A stretch of DNA of 64,000 bases from NCBI GenBank assembly GCA_045635745.1, contig JAZTWG010000048.1, forward strand, positions 74,544-138,543, read 5' to 3'. The DNA comes from SIG78 sp045635745 (GTDB taxonomy: Bacteria > Verrucomicrobiota > Lentisphaeria > Victivallales > Victivallaceae). The notes beneath the pieces were generated by a model, which worked only from the letters and a program-made list of their open reading frames with translations, did no database searches and had not been told where the DNA came from. This document shows, in pieces, positions 16,386 to 23,860 of the stretch. Position 1 is the stretch's first letter. Each line of letters begins with the position of its first letter. Both the position numbers and the translations under genes were made by a program.

Positions 16386-19082
16386 ATGAATAAATATGAT
16401 TATCTTGCAAATACTCATGACCTTGAAAGCCTTTCCGACTGGGGACCTTTTGCCCGCGACATTTATGCTTTGAGCCATATTGCCGACCGTAAAAAAGGGA
16501 TCAAATTTGATTTCTGTCTGATTCCCGGCATACTGCGGAGAAGTTTCTTCCCGCCGGAAACTTTGCGCGAATGTGGCTGTTCGCCGTTGGAAGCAGCGCC
16601 GGACTTGAGCTATTTTGCATTCCGCCAGCAAATGGAAGGCATGGATCACCTGTATTGTGATACCGCCTACGGCAATATAGGCAAAAATCTCTGGATCGGA
16701 CGGGCGGAATTTGTCAACAATACCCATGAACTGCGCGCCTCAAGTTTGCTCGCTTGCGTAAGACTTGCGCCCCGGCCGGATGTGATGCCCTTTATTCCGG
16801 AGAATGCCCAATTCATTGATGCACTGGATTACGAAGAAATCAGCTACTCCTACACGCGATTTGACCACAATCTGGTGTTTGCCGGCGGCAGACGCGGCGA
16901 ACAGAATTTCCCAGGCACGGTCAATAACCGCTGTATCGGTAAACCTTTTTACGACAAGGGTCTGCCCTGCTTTGCCGAAAAAGCCGGTGATAAAATCGTC
17001 TATAAAATAACTTCCGGCCATACCGACGGCACAATCTACGCCCGGATGCGGGTGGACAAAGAAAAAAATCAGCAGTTCGATGTTCTGCTCAATGGTCAGA
17101 AATTTGCTTTTGACCTTGCCGGCAGCGGCGAATTTGAACTTGTTGAACTTTATTGCGGCAAGCTCGAAAAAATCAATACTCTCGAAATAATCAGCTCGTC
17201 CGATGGTGCCGGGCTCTACATCGATGGCTTTATTGCCGGCGATAAGACTCTGCAGGTTGCCGATATACTCTTTGCCCCCATGGGCCGTGCCATGTCGCCG
17301 CAGGTGCAAGATGGCTCTGCGGCACAAAGCTGTATTGTTTCCAGCGATAAACTCTCGCATAACTATGCTTGCTGGTGGAGCAGAGCCGAATCAAGCTGCC
17401 GCGAATACTGGGTGGATAACCTCTCTCATTTTATAAACTACTCCTACGGATTGCGCCACCCCTATTTCCGGCAGGGGCGGCCCATCGGCAATGAATTCTG
17501 CCGCGACAGCTATATATTGCCTATCGAAATTGCATCCGGCGGCAGAGAAGTGGTTTATACCCTTTACAGTATGGCCCCCTCTGCCGCCGAAGCCGAAGCA
17601 GCAATCGCAGCGATCGATAAAAGCGAGGACAATCTGGAAAAACTTTTCCAAACGGCCAGAAAACGTGCCAGTATTCCCCGCGGTTCCACTGCCGGCAAAA
17701 AGTATGAGTTCAGCCAGCAGCTGATGCGGGCCACCAGCTTGACCAATGTCAATTTCCCGATCAGCAAACAGGGCTGCAATATACGCCATCATGTACCGGA
17801 TAAATTCTTCAACAGTCTTTACAGCTGGGATTCCGGTTTTATCGGTCTGGGCTTTATGGAGCTGGATAAAACCCGCGCCATTGAAAATTTGAATGTATAT
17901 GTTACCGACCCCGGCGCAGATAATGCCTTTCTGCTTTACGGAACCCCGATGCCGGTTCAGATATATATGTATCTTGAAATATGGAACCGCTGGCAGGATA
18001 AAGAAATGCTGGAGTTTTTCTACCCCAGATTGCTGCAGTTTTACAATTTCATCGCCGGCCATGTGCCGACTTCCACCTACAACCGGGCCAGGAGCAACAT
18101 GCTCTGCAGTTGGGATTACTTCTACAACTCCGGCGGCTGGGATGATTACCCGCCGCAGTGGTATGTGTACAAAAACAAAACCCACAACTGCGTACCGGCA
18201 GTGACTACGGCACACGCCATTCGTTTTGCCAAGATCCTTTTGCAGGCGGCAGACGAACTGGGCATTGAAAAAGATAAAGAACTGCTGCAAAACGATATTG
18301 CAAGATTTGCCGAAGCATTGCAAACTCATTCGTGGAGTGAAAAAGATTCGATCTTCAGCTATGTTGAGCACGATCAAAACGGCAATCCGATCGGGTTCTG
18401 GCTGGATCCGGAAAGCAAAGTGAATTTCAACTTTGGCATGGATGGAGCCAGCCCGCTGGTTTCCGGTATATGCAGTAAAGATCAGCGCGAAAAGCTCTTT
18501 GCACGACTTGCCGATCCTGAACACATGTGGAGCGATATAGGTATTTCCACCGTGGACAAAACCGCTCCGTACTTCCGTACCGACGGATATTGGAACGGCT
18601 GTGTCTGGATGCCGCACCAGTGGTTCTTCTGGAAAGCGGCGCTGGACGACAACCGCAGTGACTTTGCCCGCAAGATAGCCCAAACCGCACTCGATCTCTG
18701 GCAGAACGAAGTGGATCAATCCAGATATTGTTTTGAACACTTTTCCATGAGTTCACACCGCGGTGCGGGCTGCTGTCATTTTGGCGGACTCTCTTCGCCG
18801 GTGCTGAACTGGTACGCAGCCTATTTTGAGCCGCAACGTTTCAATGCCGGATTCGATTGCTGGGTCAGGAGTCTGAAAACTTCGGAAAACGGAGCCGAAG
18901 CCGATCTGGTCATTTCCGGAGATCATGGCGATAAAACAACGGTATTGTATGTTGCCGGCGCCGGCGAATGGGATGCGTTGTACAACAACAAAAATGTACC
19001 GGTAAAAATGGTCATCGACGGCTGCCTGGAAATAACGCTCGAAAAAGCCGCTTCCGGCAAACTGGAAATCAAACGCCGATAA
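16386..19082 (+). CDS. GH63-like six-hairpin glycoside hydrolase
   Basis: An 898-residue protein without a signal peptide, so probably cytosolic. The N-terminal half (about 1-420) is beta-rich. The C-terminal half (about 435-820) forms an (alpha/alpha)6 barrel like GH63 and mannosylglycerate hydrolase-type enzymes, with FFNSLYSWDSGFIGLGF, LCSWDYFYNSGGWDD, FRTDGYWNGCVWMPHQW and a late HFSMSSHRGAGCCHFGG. These hydrolyse alpha-glucosides or alpha-mannosides. The catalytic acid cannot be named with confidence. The RBS is 13 bases from the ATG, a little far. A MATE transporter follows after 15 bases, so sugar release and export or import appear coupled. Confidence 0.72.
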   Translation: MNKYDYLANTHDLESLSDWGPFARDIYALSHIADRKKGIKFDFCLIPGILRRSFFPPETLRECGCSPLEAAPDLSYFAFRQQMEGMDHLYCDTAYGNIGKNLWIGRAEFVNNTHELRASSLLACVRLAPRPDVMPFIPENAQFIDALDYEEISYSYTRFDHNLVFAGGRRGEQNFPGTVNNRCIGKPFYDKGLPCFAEKAGDKIVYKITSGHTDGTIYARMRVDKEKNQQFDVLLNGQKFAFDLAGSGEFELVELYCGKLEKINTLEIISSSDGAGLYIDGFIAGDKTLQVADILFAPMGRAMSPQVQDGSAAQSCIVSSDKLSHNYACWWSRAESSCREYWVDNLSHFINYSYGLRHPYFRQGRPIGNEFCRDSYILPIEIASGGREVVYTLYSMAPSAAEAEAAIAAIDKSEDNLEKLFQTARKRASIPRGSTAGKKYEFSQQLMRATSLTNVNFPISKQGCNIRHHVPDKFFNSLYSWDSGFIGLGFMELDKTRAIENLNVYVTDPGADNAFLLYGTPMPVQIYMYLEIWNRWQDKEMLEFFYPRLLQFYNFIAGHVPTSTYNRARSNMLCSWDYFYNSGGWDDYPPQWYVYKNKTHNCVPAVTTAHAIRFAKILLQAADELGIEKDKELLQNDIARFAEALQTHSWSEKDSIFSYVEHDQNGNPIGFWLDPESKVNFNFGMDGASPLVSGICSKDQREKLFARLADPEHMWSDIGISTVDKTAPYFRTDGYWNGCVWMPHQWFFWKAALDDNRSDFARKIAQTALDLWQNEVDQSRYCFEHFSMSSHRGAGCCHFGGLSSPVLNWYAAYFEPQRFNAGFDCWVRSLKTSENGAEADLVISGDHGDKTTVLYVAGAGEWDALYNNKNVPVKMVIDGCLEITLEKAASGKLEIKRR

Positions 19083-19097
19083 AATATCTGAAAAAAA

Positions 19098-20474
19098 ATG
19101 GCTGTAAATAAAAATTTCATAGATATGAGCCACGGGCCGCTTTTCGGCAAGCTGCTGCGTTATGCTCTGCCGCTGATACTTACTTATCTTTTACAGTTGG
19201 CCTTTCATGCGGCAGATATGGTGGTAATCGGGCGCTGGGGCAGTCCGGAAAGTCTGGCGGCGATCGGAGCAACAGTGGCGATCACCGGATTGATAATCAA
19301 TGTTGTAACCGGCTTATCGACCGGCACCAACGTGCTGGCAGCACAATATTTCGGAGCCAAAGACAGTAAAAACATGACCCATCTGGTGCATACGGCCATT
19401 GCAATAGGTGTAGTTGGCGGCGTAGCGGCATCGCTTTTCGGCTTTGCTATGGTCAAATGGCTGGTAACGGTTACAGATATACCGGAAGATTCGCAATCTA
19501 AATCAATACTCTATCTGGTAATATGTTTTATCGGAGTACCTTTTCAAATCGTCTACAACTTCGGCAGCGCCATACTGCGGGCGGTGGGCAATACCAAAAG
19601 TCCGCTCTATTATCTGATAATTTCAGGGGCAGTCAATCTGCTTTTGAATATATTTATGGTTGTAGTATGCAAACTCGATGTAGCGGGTGTGGCACTTGCC
19701 ACCGTAGCCAGTCAGGCGCTTTCCGCCTGGCTGGTGATCCGGCGATTGCAGAACAATCACGGCTCAACGCGGTTGATATTGCGCAATTTGCGTGTTGATA
19801 CATCACAGCTGAAAAAAATCCTGCGACTTGGGCTGCCGGCCGGAGCGCAATCCGGGTGTTTTGCCATTTCCAACCTGGTGGTTCAGAGCGGGGTCAATAC
19901 CTTTGGAGTGGCGGCAGTTGCCGGGATCACTGTGGGGTTGAATATTGAACACTTGCTCTATGCGGTAGTTTTTGCCATGCACCACTCGTCGATCGCGGTG
20001 GTGGGGCAGAATTACGGTGCAAAACAGTATCACCGGGTAATAAGGGCGATCTATCTTTGTCTGGGCATGACTTTTGTCATCAATATCCTCTCCGGTAATA
20101 TTCTGCTTTATTTTTCGCCGCAGCTGGCGGGGATTTTCAGCAGCGATCCGGAAGTGATCCGCTTTGGAGTCATCCGGGCTCAAGAGATGTTCCCGGTATA
20201 TTTTCTGCTGGGGTTCATGGATGTCACCAGCGGTGCGGCACGCGGACTCGGCTCCACGCTCATTCCGGCGATCGCCACCTTGGCGGGCACATGCGGATTG
20301 CGGGTTCTGTGGGTGCGTTTTGCCCTCGGTCATTATAAAACCATTGAGTCCATACTCTGGGCCTACCCTATTTCGTGGACAGCGGTAACAACATGCAATA
20401 TCTTGCTTTTGATATACTTGTGCAGAAAACTGTTAAAAAGCAATCACTACAGCAATCTGCCGCCGCTGAAGTAA
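19098..20474 (+). CDS. MATE-family multidrug/organic-compound transporter
   Basis: A 458-residue inner-membrane protein with about twelve helices in two similar halves. It has the usual MATE opening (PLFGKLLRYALPLILTYLL, ADMVVIGRWGSPESLAAIGA), the N-half loop ISTGTNVLAAQYFGAKD-like segment, and the second-half QSGVNTFGVAAVAG. MATE proteins export cationic compounds in exchange for Na+ or H+. There is no real ribosome binding site, only an A run before the ATG, so translation may depend on the upstream gene 15 bases away. Linkage to a glycosidase and an esterase is unusual for a drug exporter and hints at a glycoside or catabolite substrate. Confidence 0.9.
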   Translation: MAVNKNFIDMSHGPLFGKLLRYALPLILTYLLQLAFHAADMVVIGRWGSPESLAAIGATVAITGLIINVVTGLSTGTNVLAAQYFGAKDSKNMTHLVHTAIAIGVVGGVAASLFGFAMVKWLVTVTDIPEDSQSKSILYLVICFIGVPFQIVYNFGSAILRAVGNTKSPLYYLIISGAVNLLLNIFMVVVCKLDVAGVALATVASQALSAWLVIRRLQNNHGSTRLILRNLRVDTSQLKKILRLGLPAGAQSGCFAISNLVVQSGVNTFGVAAVAGITVGLNIEHLLYAVVFAMHHSSIAVVGQNYGAKQYHRVIRAIYLCLGMTFVINILSGNILLYFSPQLAGIFSSDPEVIRFGVIRAQEMFPVYFLLGFMDVTSGAARGLGSTLIPAIATLAGTCGLRVLWVRFALGHYKTIESILWAYPISWTAVTTCNILLLIYLCRKLLKSNHYSNLPPLK

Positions 20475-20507
20475 CACGTTAAACTACATTTCAAGGAAAC
20501 TGTTTTC

Positions 20508-21452
20508 ATGAAGATCCGACACGAATTCAGCTTTGATCCCACCAATGGCATGACAAGAAAAGCTCTTCTGCAGATCAAACCGGGAGTTCCGCCGGAAGGT
20601 TTTGCGGATTTCTGGCAAACACATTACCAACAAGTTACCTCCGGCAAGCCAGACTACCATGTGGAAGCAGAATTGTGGAGTCCCCGAGAGAATGAAAAAA
20701 TCTACCGTATCCGGGTTCGTAATTACGACGGAGTGGAATTTGTCATGTTCATCGCCCGACCGGAAAACTCATGCGGGGGGTTGGTTATTGGTCAGGGCTA
20801 CGGCAATCCGGGCGCTCCGGCATTGAGTGCATACAATCTGACCACAGCTTTTGCCTGCGTGCGCGGCTTGGGCTTTTCGCAAAATAAAACAATTCCCTGG
20901 GAGGTGAAGAGTCATGTACTCCACGGCATACAGGATAAATCCACTTACATACTCCATGGTGTGATCGCTGATCAATGGATGGCTGCCAGCGTACTGCTGG
21001 ATATGTTTCCGGATACGGCGGCAAATCTGAATTATTCCGGTGCCAGCATGGGCGGCGGTATGGGGGCCTTGCTTCTGGCCTGGGATAAACGTTTTAAGGC
21101 AGCATATCTGAACGTACCGACTTTCGGGGCAAGAATACGTTTTGATTACCAATCCACCGGCAGCGGCGAAGCCTGCCGCCAGTATGTGCTCGCCCATCCG
21201 GAAGCCTTGGAAGTACTCGACTGGTTCGACGCCTCGGCTGCGGCCGGATTCATAAATATCCCCGTTTGCTGTGCGCCTGCATTATTCGATCCATGTGTTG
21301 CGCCGGCAGGACAGTTTTCGGTAGCCAACGGCATTAAAGAAGAGTACAAAACTCTCTTTATCCGCGATGTCGGCCACTTTCCGGCCACGCCCGGTGACAA
21401 CCAGCTGACCGAAGATATACAAGCTTGGTGTCAAAAAAACTTTGCGCCATAA
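20508..21452 (+). CDS. Acetylxylan esterase-like alpha/beta hydrolase (AXE1 family)
   Basis: A 314-residue cytosolic alpha/beta hydrolase. The nucleophile elbow is GASMGGGMG with Ser in the middle; an acidic member is likely in CAPALFDPCVAPAG and the catalytic His in VGHFPATPG. The fold and order match PF05448 (acetylxylan esterase/cephalosporin-C deacetylase), which removes acetyl groups from xylo-oligosaccharides and other small esters. There is no signal peptide, so it would act on imported oligosaccharides, consistent with the preceding glycosidase and transporter. AAGGAAA lies upstream of the ATG. Confidence 0.85.
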   Translation: MKIRHEFSFDPTNGMTRKALLQIKPGVPPEGFADFWQTHYQQVTSGKPDYHVEAELWSPRENEKIYRIRVRNYDGVEFVMFIARPENSCGGLVIGQGYGNPGAPALSAYNLTTAFACVRGLGFSQNKTIPWEVKSHVLHGIQDKSTYILHGVIADQWMAASVLLDMFPDTAANLNYSGASMGGGMGALLLAWDKRFKAAYLNVPTFGARIRFDYQSTGSGEACRQYVLAHPEALEVLDWFDASAAAGFINIPVCCAPALFDPCVAPAGQFSVANGIKEEYKTLFIRDVGHFPATPGDNQLTEDIQAWCQKNFAP

Positions 21453-21513
21453 ATCATTGCCGACAGAGGAATACAATACAACTCCACCAGACGAAATTCA
21501 GCGGCAAACGGAC

Positions 21514-22743
21514 TTACGGAAAAAATTTCCGCAATTCGACTTCCAGTTTTTGCGCCATCTGGGCAAATCCACGATCGGTGGGGTGAGCACCATCAACGGT
21601 ATTTTCGCTGTAATCCGCAGCGTCAAAGAATTTACTGCCGTCAATGAAATAAATATTTTTATCACCGGCAGCTTGTTTCTGCTCAACGATCGCGCGAAAT
21701 TCTTCTTTGTAACTTGGCAGTTCCACCGCATAGCGTTTACCGTAAGGTATCTTGCTCAATACCAGAATCGGAATATCCGGGTATGCCTTACGGATGATAT
21801 CCAGAAAACGCGGAACCCGTTCCCTGATAAGCGCCGCCGAAACACTGTTGGCTTCGCTGTCTAAAATAAACATTGCCGGATTTTTTATTTGAGAGAGTAT
21901 TTCAGCTACTTCCAGATGATTCTGTCCATTGCCGGAAAAGCCGAAATTCAAAAATTCCCGTTGCAGTTTGCGGCTCAGGATATTGGTAAAAGCGCTGCCG
22001 GGGCGCGAAGCACATCCGCCTTGAGTAATGCTGGTACCGTAAATGACAATCGGGCGTGGATCTTTCAGCGGTGCGGGCGGCAGAATCTGTGCGGAATCTT
22101 CCAAGCCGATAAAAATTTCGTCAATTCCATTGTAAAGCGGAAAGTTGATCCGGAAATGCCGCATTTGCTTCTCCGGCACATTGAATATTTCATCTACAAA
22201 AACCGTCTCACCGGGCACCGGGCGCGCGGTGTTCCAGAATTCTTCATCCACTCCGGGCGTTCCGCAATAAAGGTCAAAACCGCTGCGGCCGGTTTCTGCC
22301 ATGGTGGCAGAAGTTTTGACATTGCTGTTGCGGGCGGAAATTACAATGCACCTACTGTCGGAAACAAAACGTATCTGCGCGCCGGCGGTACAGCGCGCCA
22401 GTTCGTTGACCGCACTGCGGACATTCTGTTCTGATCCGACCGGCAAGCGGTGATACCGCTTATCCACAGGAAACCAGTACAAACCCTCCACGGCAAATTT
22501 TCCATCGCGCGGATCATAAAATGCAAGTCCGGCACGATCTACTTTACGCCGTGCCATATAACGGTCGAGTTTTTCTATATCCATAATCGAGTCTTTATGA
22601 TTGTTTTTCGATTTTACATTGTTTTTATTTACTGTTTTCATCAAACTGCCGTCCGGCTTTTCCGGGACAGCCAAAGCTGTAAACGATATACCGGAAAAAC
22701 AGCCGGCAGCAATAAACAGACTTAAAAATCCGGTAAGATCCAC
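21514..22743 (-). CDS. Secreted SGNH/GDSL hydrolase with GxDLY-type N-terminal domain
   Basis: A 409-residue exported hydrolase. Signal peptide about 1-26 (hydrophobic FLSLFIAAGCFSGISFTALA). An N-terminal beta domain includes RSGFDLYCG, the signature of PF14607. The SGNH domain (PF14606 type) has YGTSITQGG with the nucleophile Ser, NFGFSGNGQ for the oxyanion residues and VDGAHPTDRGF for the Asp-His pair. Such enzymes deacylate carbohydrates or lipids. The start is a GTG at 22743 with AGGAG 10 bases upstream; the ATG before it is followed at once by a stop. A positively charged segment (about 38-50) separates the signal from the domain. The gene stands alone. Confidence 0.88.
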   Translation of the reverse strand: MDLTGFLSLFIAAGCFSGISFTALAVPEKPDGSLMKTVNKNNVKSKNNHKDSIMDIEKLDRYMARRKVDRAGLAFYDPRDGKFAVEGLYWFPVDKRYHRLPVGSEQNVRSAVNELARCTAGAQIRFVSDSRCIVISARNSNVKTSATMAETGRSGFDLYCGTPGVDEEFWNTARPVPGETVFVDEIFNVPEKQMRHFRINFPLYNGIDEIFIGLEDSAQILPPAPLKDPRPIVIYGTSITQGGCASRPGSAFTNILSRKLQREFLNFGFSGNGQNHLEVAEILSQIKNPAMFILDSEANSVSAALIRERVPRFLDIIRKAYPDIPILVLSKIPYGKRYAVELPSYKEEFRAIVEQKQAAGDKNIYFIDGSKFFDAADYSENTVDGAHPTDRGFAQMAQKLEVELRKFFP

Positions 22744-22759
22744 TACATTTAATCTCCTG

Positions 22760-22810
22760 AAAGTTGAGTTTAACTTTGTTTTATTATAGCATAAAAGAAA
22801 ATTTTTTCAA
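22760..22810 (-). promoter_or_regulatory. Promoter and possible operator of the SGNH hydrolase gene
   Basis: On the minus strand, TTGAAA (22805-22810), a 16-base spacer and TATAAT (22783-22788) form a good promoter. A symmetric AAAGTT-6-AACTTT (22760-22777) lies just downstream of the -10, a typical place for a repressor site; the operator is inference. Confidence 0.5.
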
Positions 22811-22987
22811 TTATTTCGCAGCTCATAAGAAAGGGGAAACGCATTTTATTTTTCAATATCAATATAAAATACGGCAATAAAATGGTAAAAAAGGTGAAAC
22901 ATCAGATTTTCTGCATATTTTTTTTTGCCTTTTGCAAAATCAGTGTTATATTATATGACATATTGCGATTGAGAGATCGCCGATTGC

Positions 22988-23061
22988 AGCCCCGTGGTGT
23001 AATGGTAGCACAAGTGATTCTGGTTCATTTTGTTGAGGTTCGAATCCTTACGGGGCTGCCA
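22988..23061 (+). tRNA. tRNA-Gln (anticodon CTG), with encoded CCA
   Basis: The acceptor arms AGCCCCG (22988-22994) and CGGGGCT (23051-23057) pair fully, followed by discriminator G and an encoded CCA. The anticodon arm AGTGA/TCATT (one G-T pair) encloses loop TTCTGGT with anticodon CTG at 23020-23022. The T arm TGAGG-TTCGAAT-CCTTA is canonical. A TATATT box lies about 40 bases upstream. The tRNA would read CAG glutamine codons. Confidence 0.93.
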
Positions 23062-23280
23062 TTTTTTTGCCTTGAAAAGGCAAAAAAAACGAAGTCGCAA
23101 GACTTCTCTTCGTACGGCTTCAGCCGTTCTTCACTCAAAAGCCTTTAGGCTTTTCTTCCTTGCCACGGCGTAATGTAATGAAGCCGGGACATCTTCACTT
23201 ATACTGCAAGAAGTCTTGCTTGTGAAGTCGTGCCGCTATCGCTCCACTTGTGTAGTGGTGAGCTGCGCTGCCCGTGGAGT
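23062..23280. repeat. Cluster of short-loop hairpins next to tRNA-Gln
   Basis: Four near-perfect hairpins with loops of 2-4 bases lie in a row: 23062-23088 (12-base stem, loop GAA), 23091-23106 (GAAGTC/GACTTC), 23114-23127 (ACGGCT/AGCCGT) and 23137-23154 (AAAAGCC/GGCTTTT). They are followed by a 24-base motif at 23165-23188 (ACGGCGTAATG...). That motif recurs with three differences at 46084-46107, also after a hairpin cluster. The first hairpin may double as the tRNA terminator. The array directly abuts a broken Fic gene. It resembles a non-autonomous mobile or REP-like element; no transposase is present, so the class is open. Confidence 0.5.
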
Positions 23281-23285
23281 TGCTC

Positions 23286-23711
23286 GCATTCGGAAATATC
23301 AGCAAAGCCGGGTTTACTTTTGCCAATGCTCTTTATTTTGACTCGATATTGCCAAACATCGAAAACATGCCTTAAAACTCTTTCGATGAAATCATTGCCA
23401 AGTATGTGAAAATGAATGTAGCACATCCTTTTATGGAAAGCAACGGTCGCAATACCAAAATCTGTTTTGATTTAATGCTCAAACGATCTTTGAAAAAGTG
23501 CATTGATTGGAGTATTGTCAACAAAAATGCGTATCTGGAAGCAATGCGTGAAAGCGTGGTAAATGCTTCTGCTCTGAAATCTTTACTTGAAGCAGCTCTG
23601 CCCAATCAAATCAACGACTGCGAAATGTTCATGAAAGGTACTGACTACTCTTACTATTATAAAGAAGACGCTAACGAAGTGATTTTATCAAGAGGCAGCG
23701 TTTTTAAGTGA
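23286..23711 (+). pseudogene. Fic-family protein remnant
   Basis: One frame reads GNISKAGFTFANALYF, then FDEIIAKYVKMNVAHPF, and ends KGTDYSYYYKED. This order matches the second half of compact class III Fic AMP-transferases (NmFic-like). The N-terminal half is missing, an in-frame TAA stands at 23373-23375, and the core motif reads HPFMESNGR instead of HPFx(D/E)GNGR (the glycine is replaced by serine). Fic proteins modify target proteins with AMP, often as toxin or effector modules. The remnant starts where the hairpin cluster ends. A shorter product from an internal start after the stop is possible but would lack the flap region. Confidence 0.75.
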
Positions 23712-23811
23712 TCACCGGTTGAATTTTTATTTTTTTGTTCAATACACGTACTCTGCTCTAATGATTTTACCCAGAGCATAAGTTGTGAAGATGCCTCATT
23801 AAGTGTGCTGT

Positions 23812-23850
23812 AAAAAATGGATGCAGTTTCATAATCTTGCTGCATCCATT
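23812..23850 (-). terminator. Intrinsic terminator of the 11-gene catabolic operon
   Basis: An 11-base perfect stem (AATGGATGCAG / CTGCATCCATT, 23816-23826 and 23840-23850) is followed on the minus strand by six T. It lies 10 bases past the stop of the last gene of the operon. Confidence 0.85.
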
Positions 23851-23860
23851 GCTTCAACAG

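Noticed and set aside
17391..18740. A 449-codon minus-strand open frame
   Set aside because: It mirrors the six-hairpin glycosidase gene; the plus-strand product has clear family motifs and the antisense one has none.
23062..23188. CRISPR array
   Set aside because: The hairpins differ from one another in sequence and there are no regular repeats and spacers.
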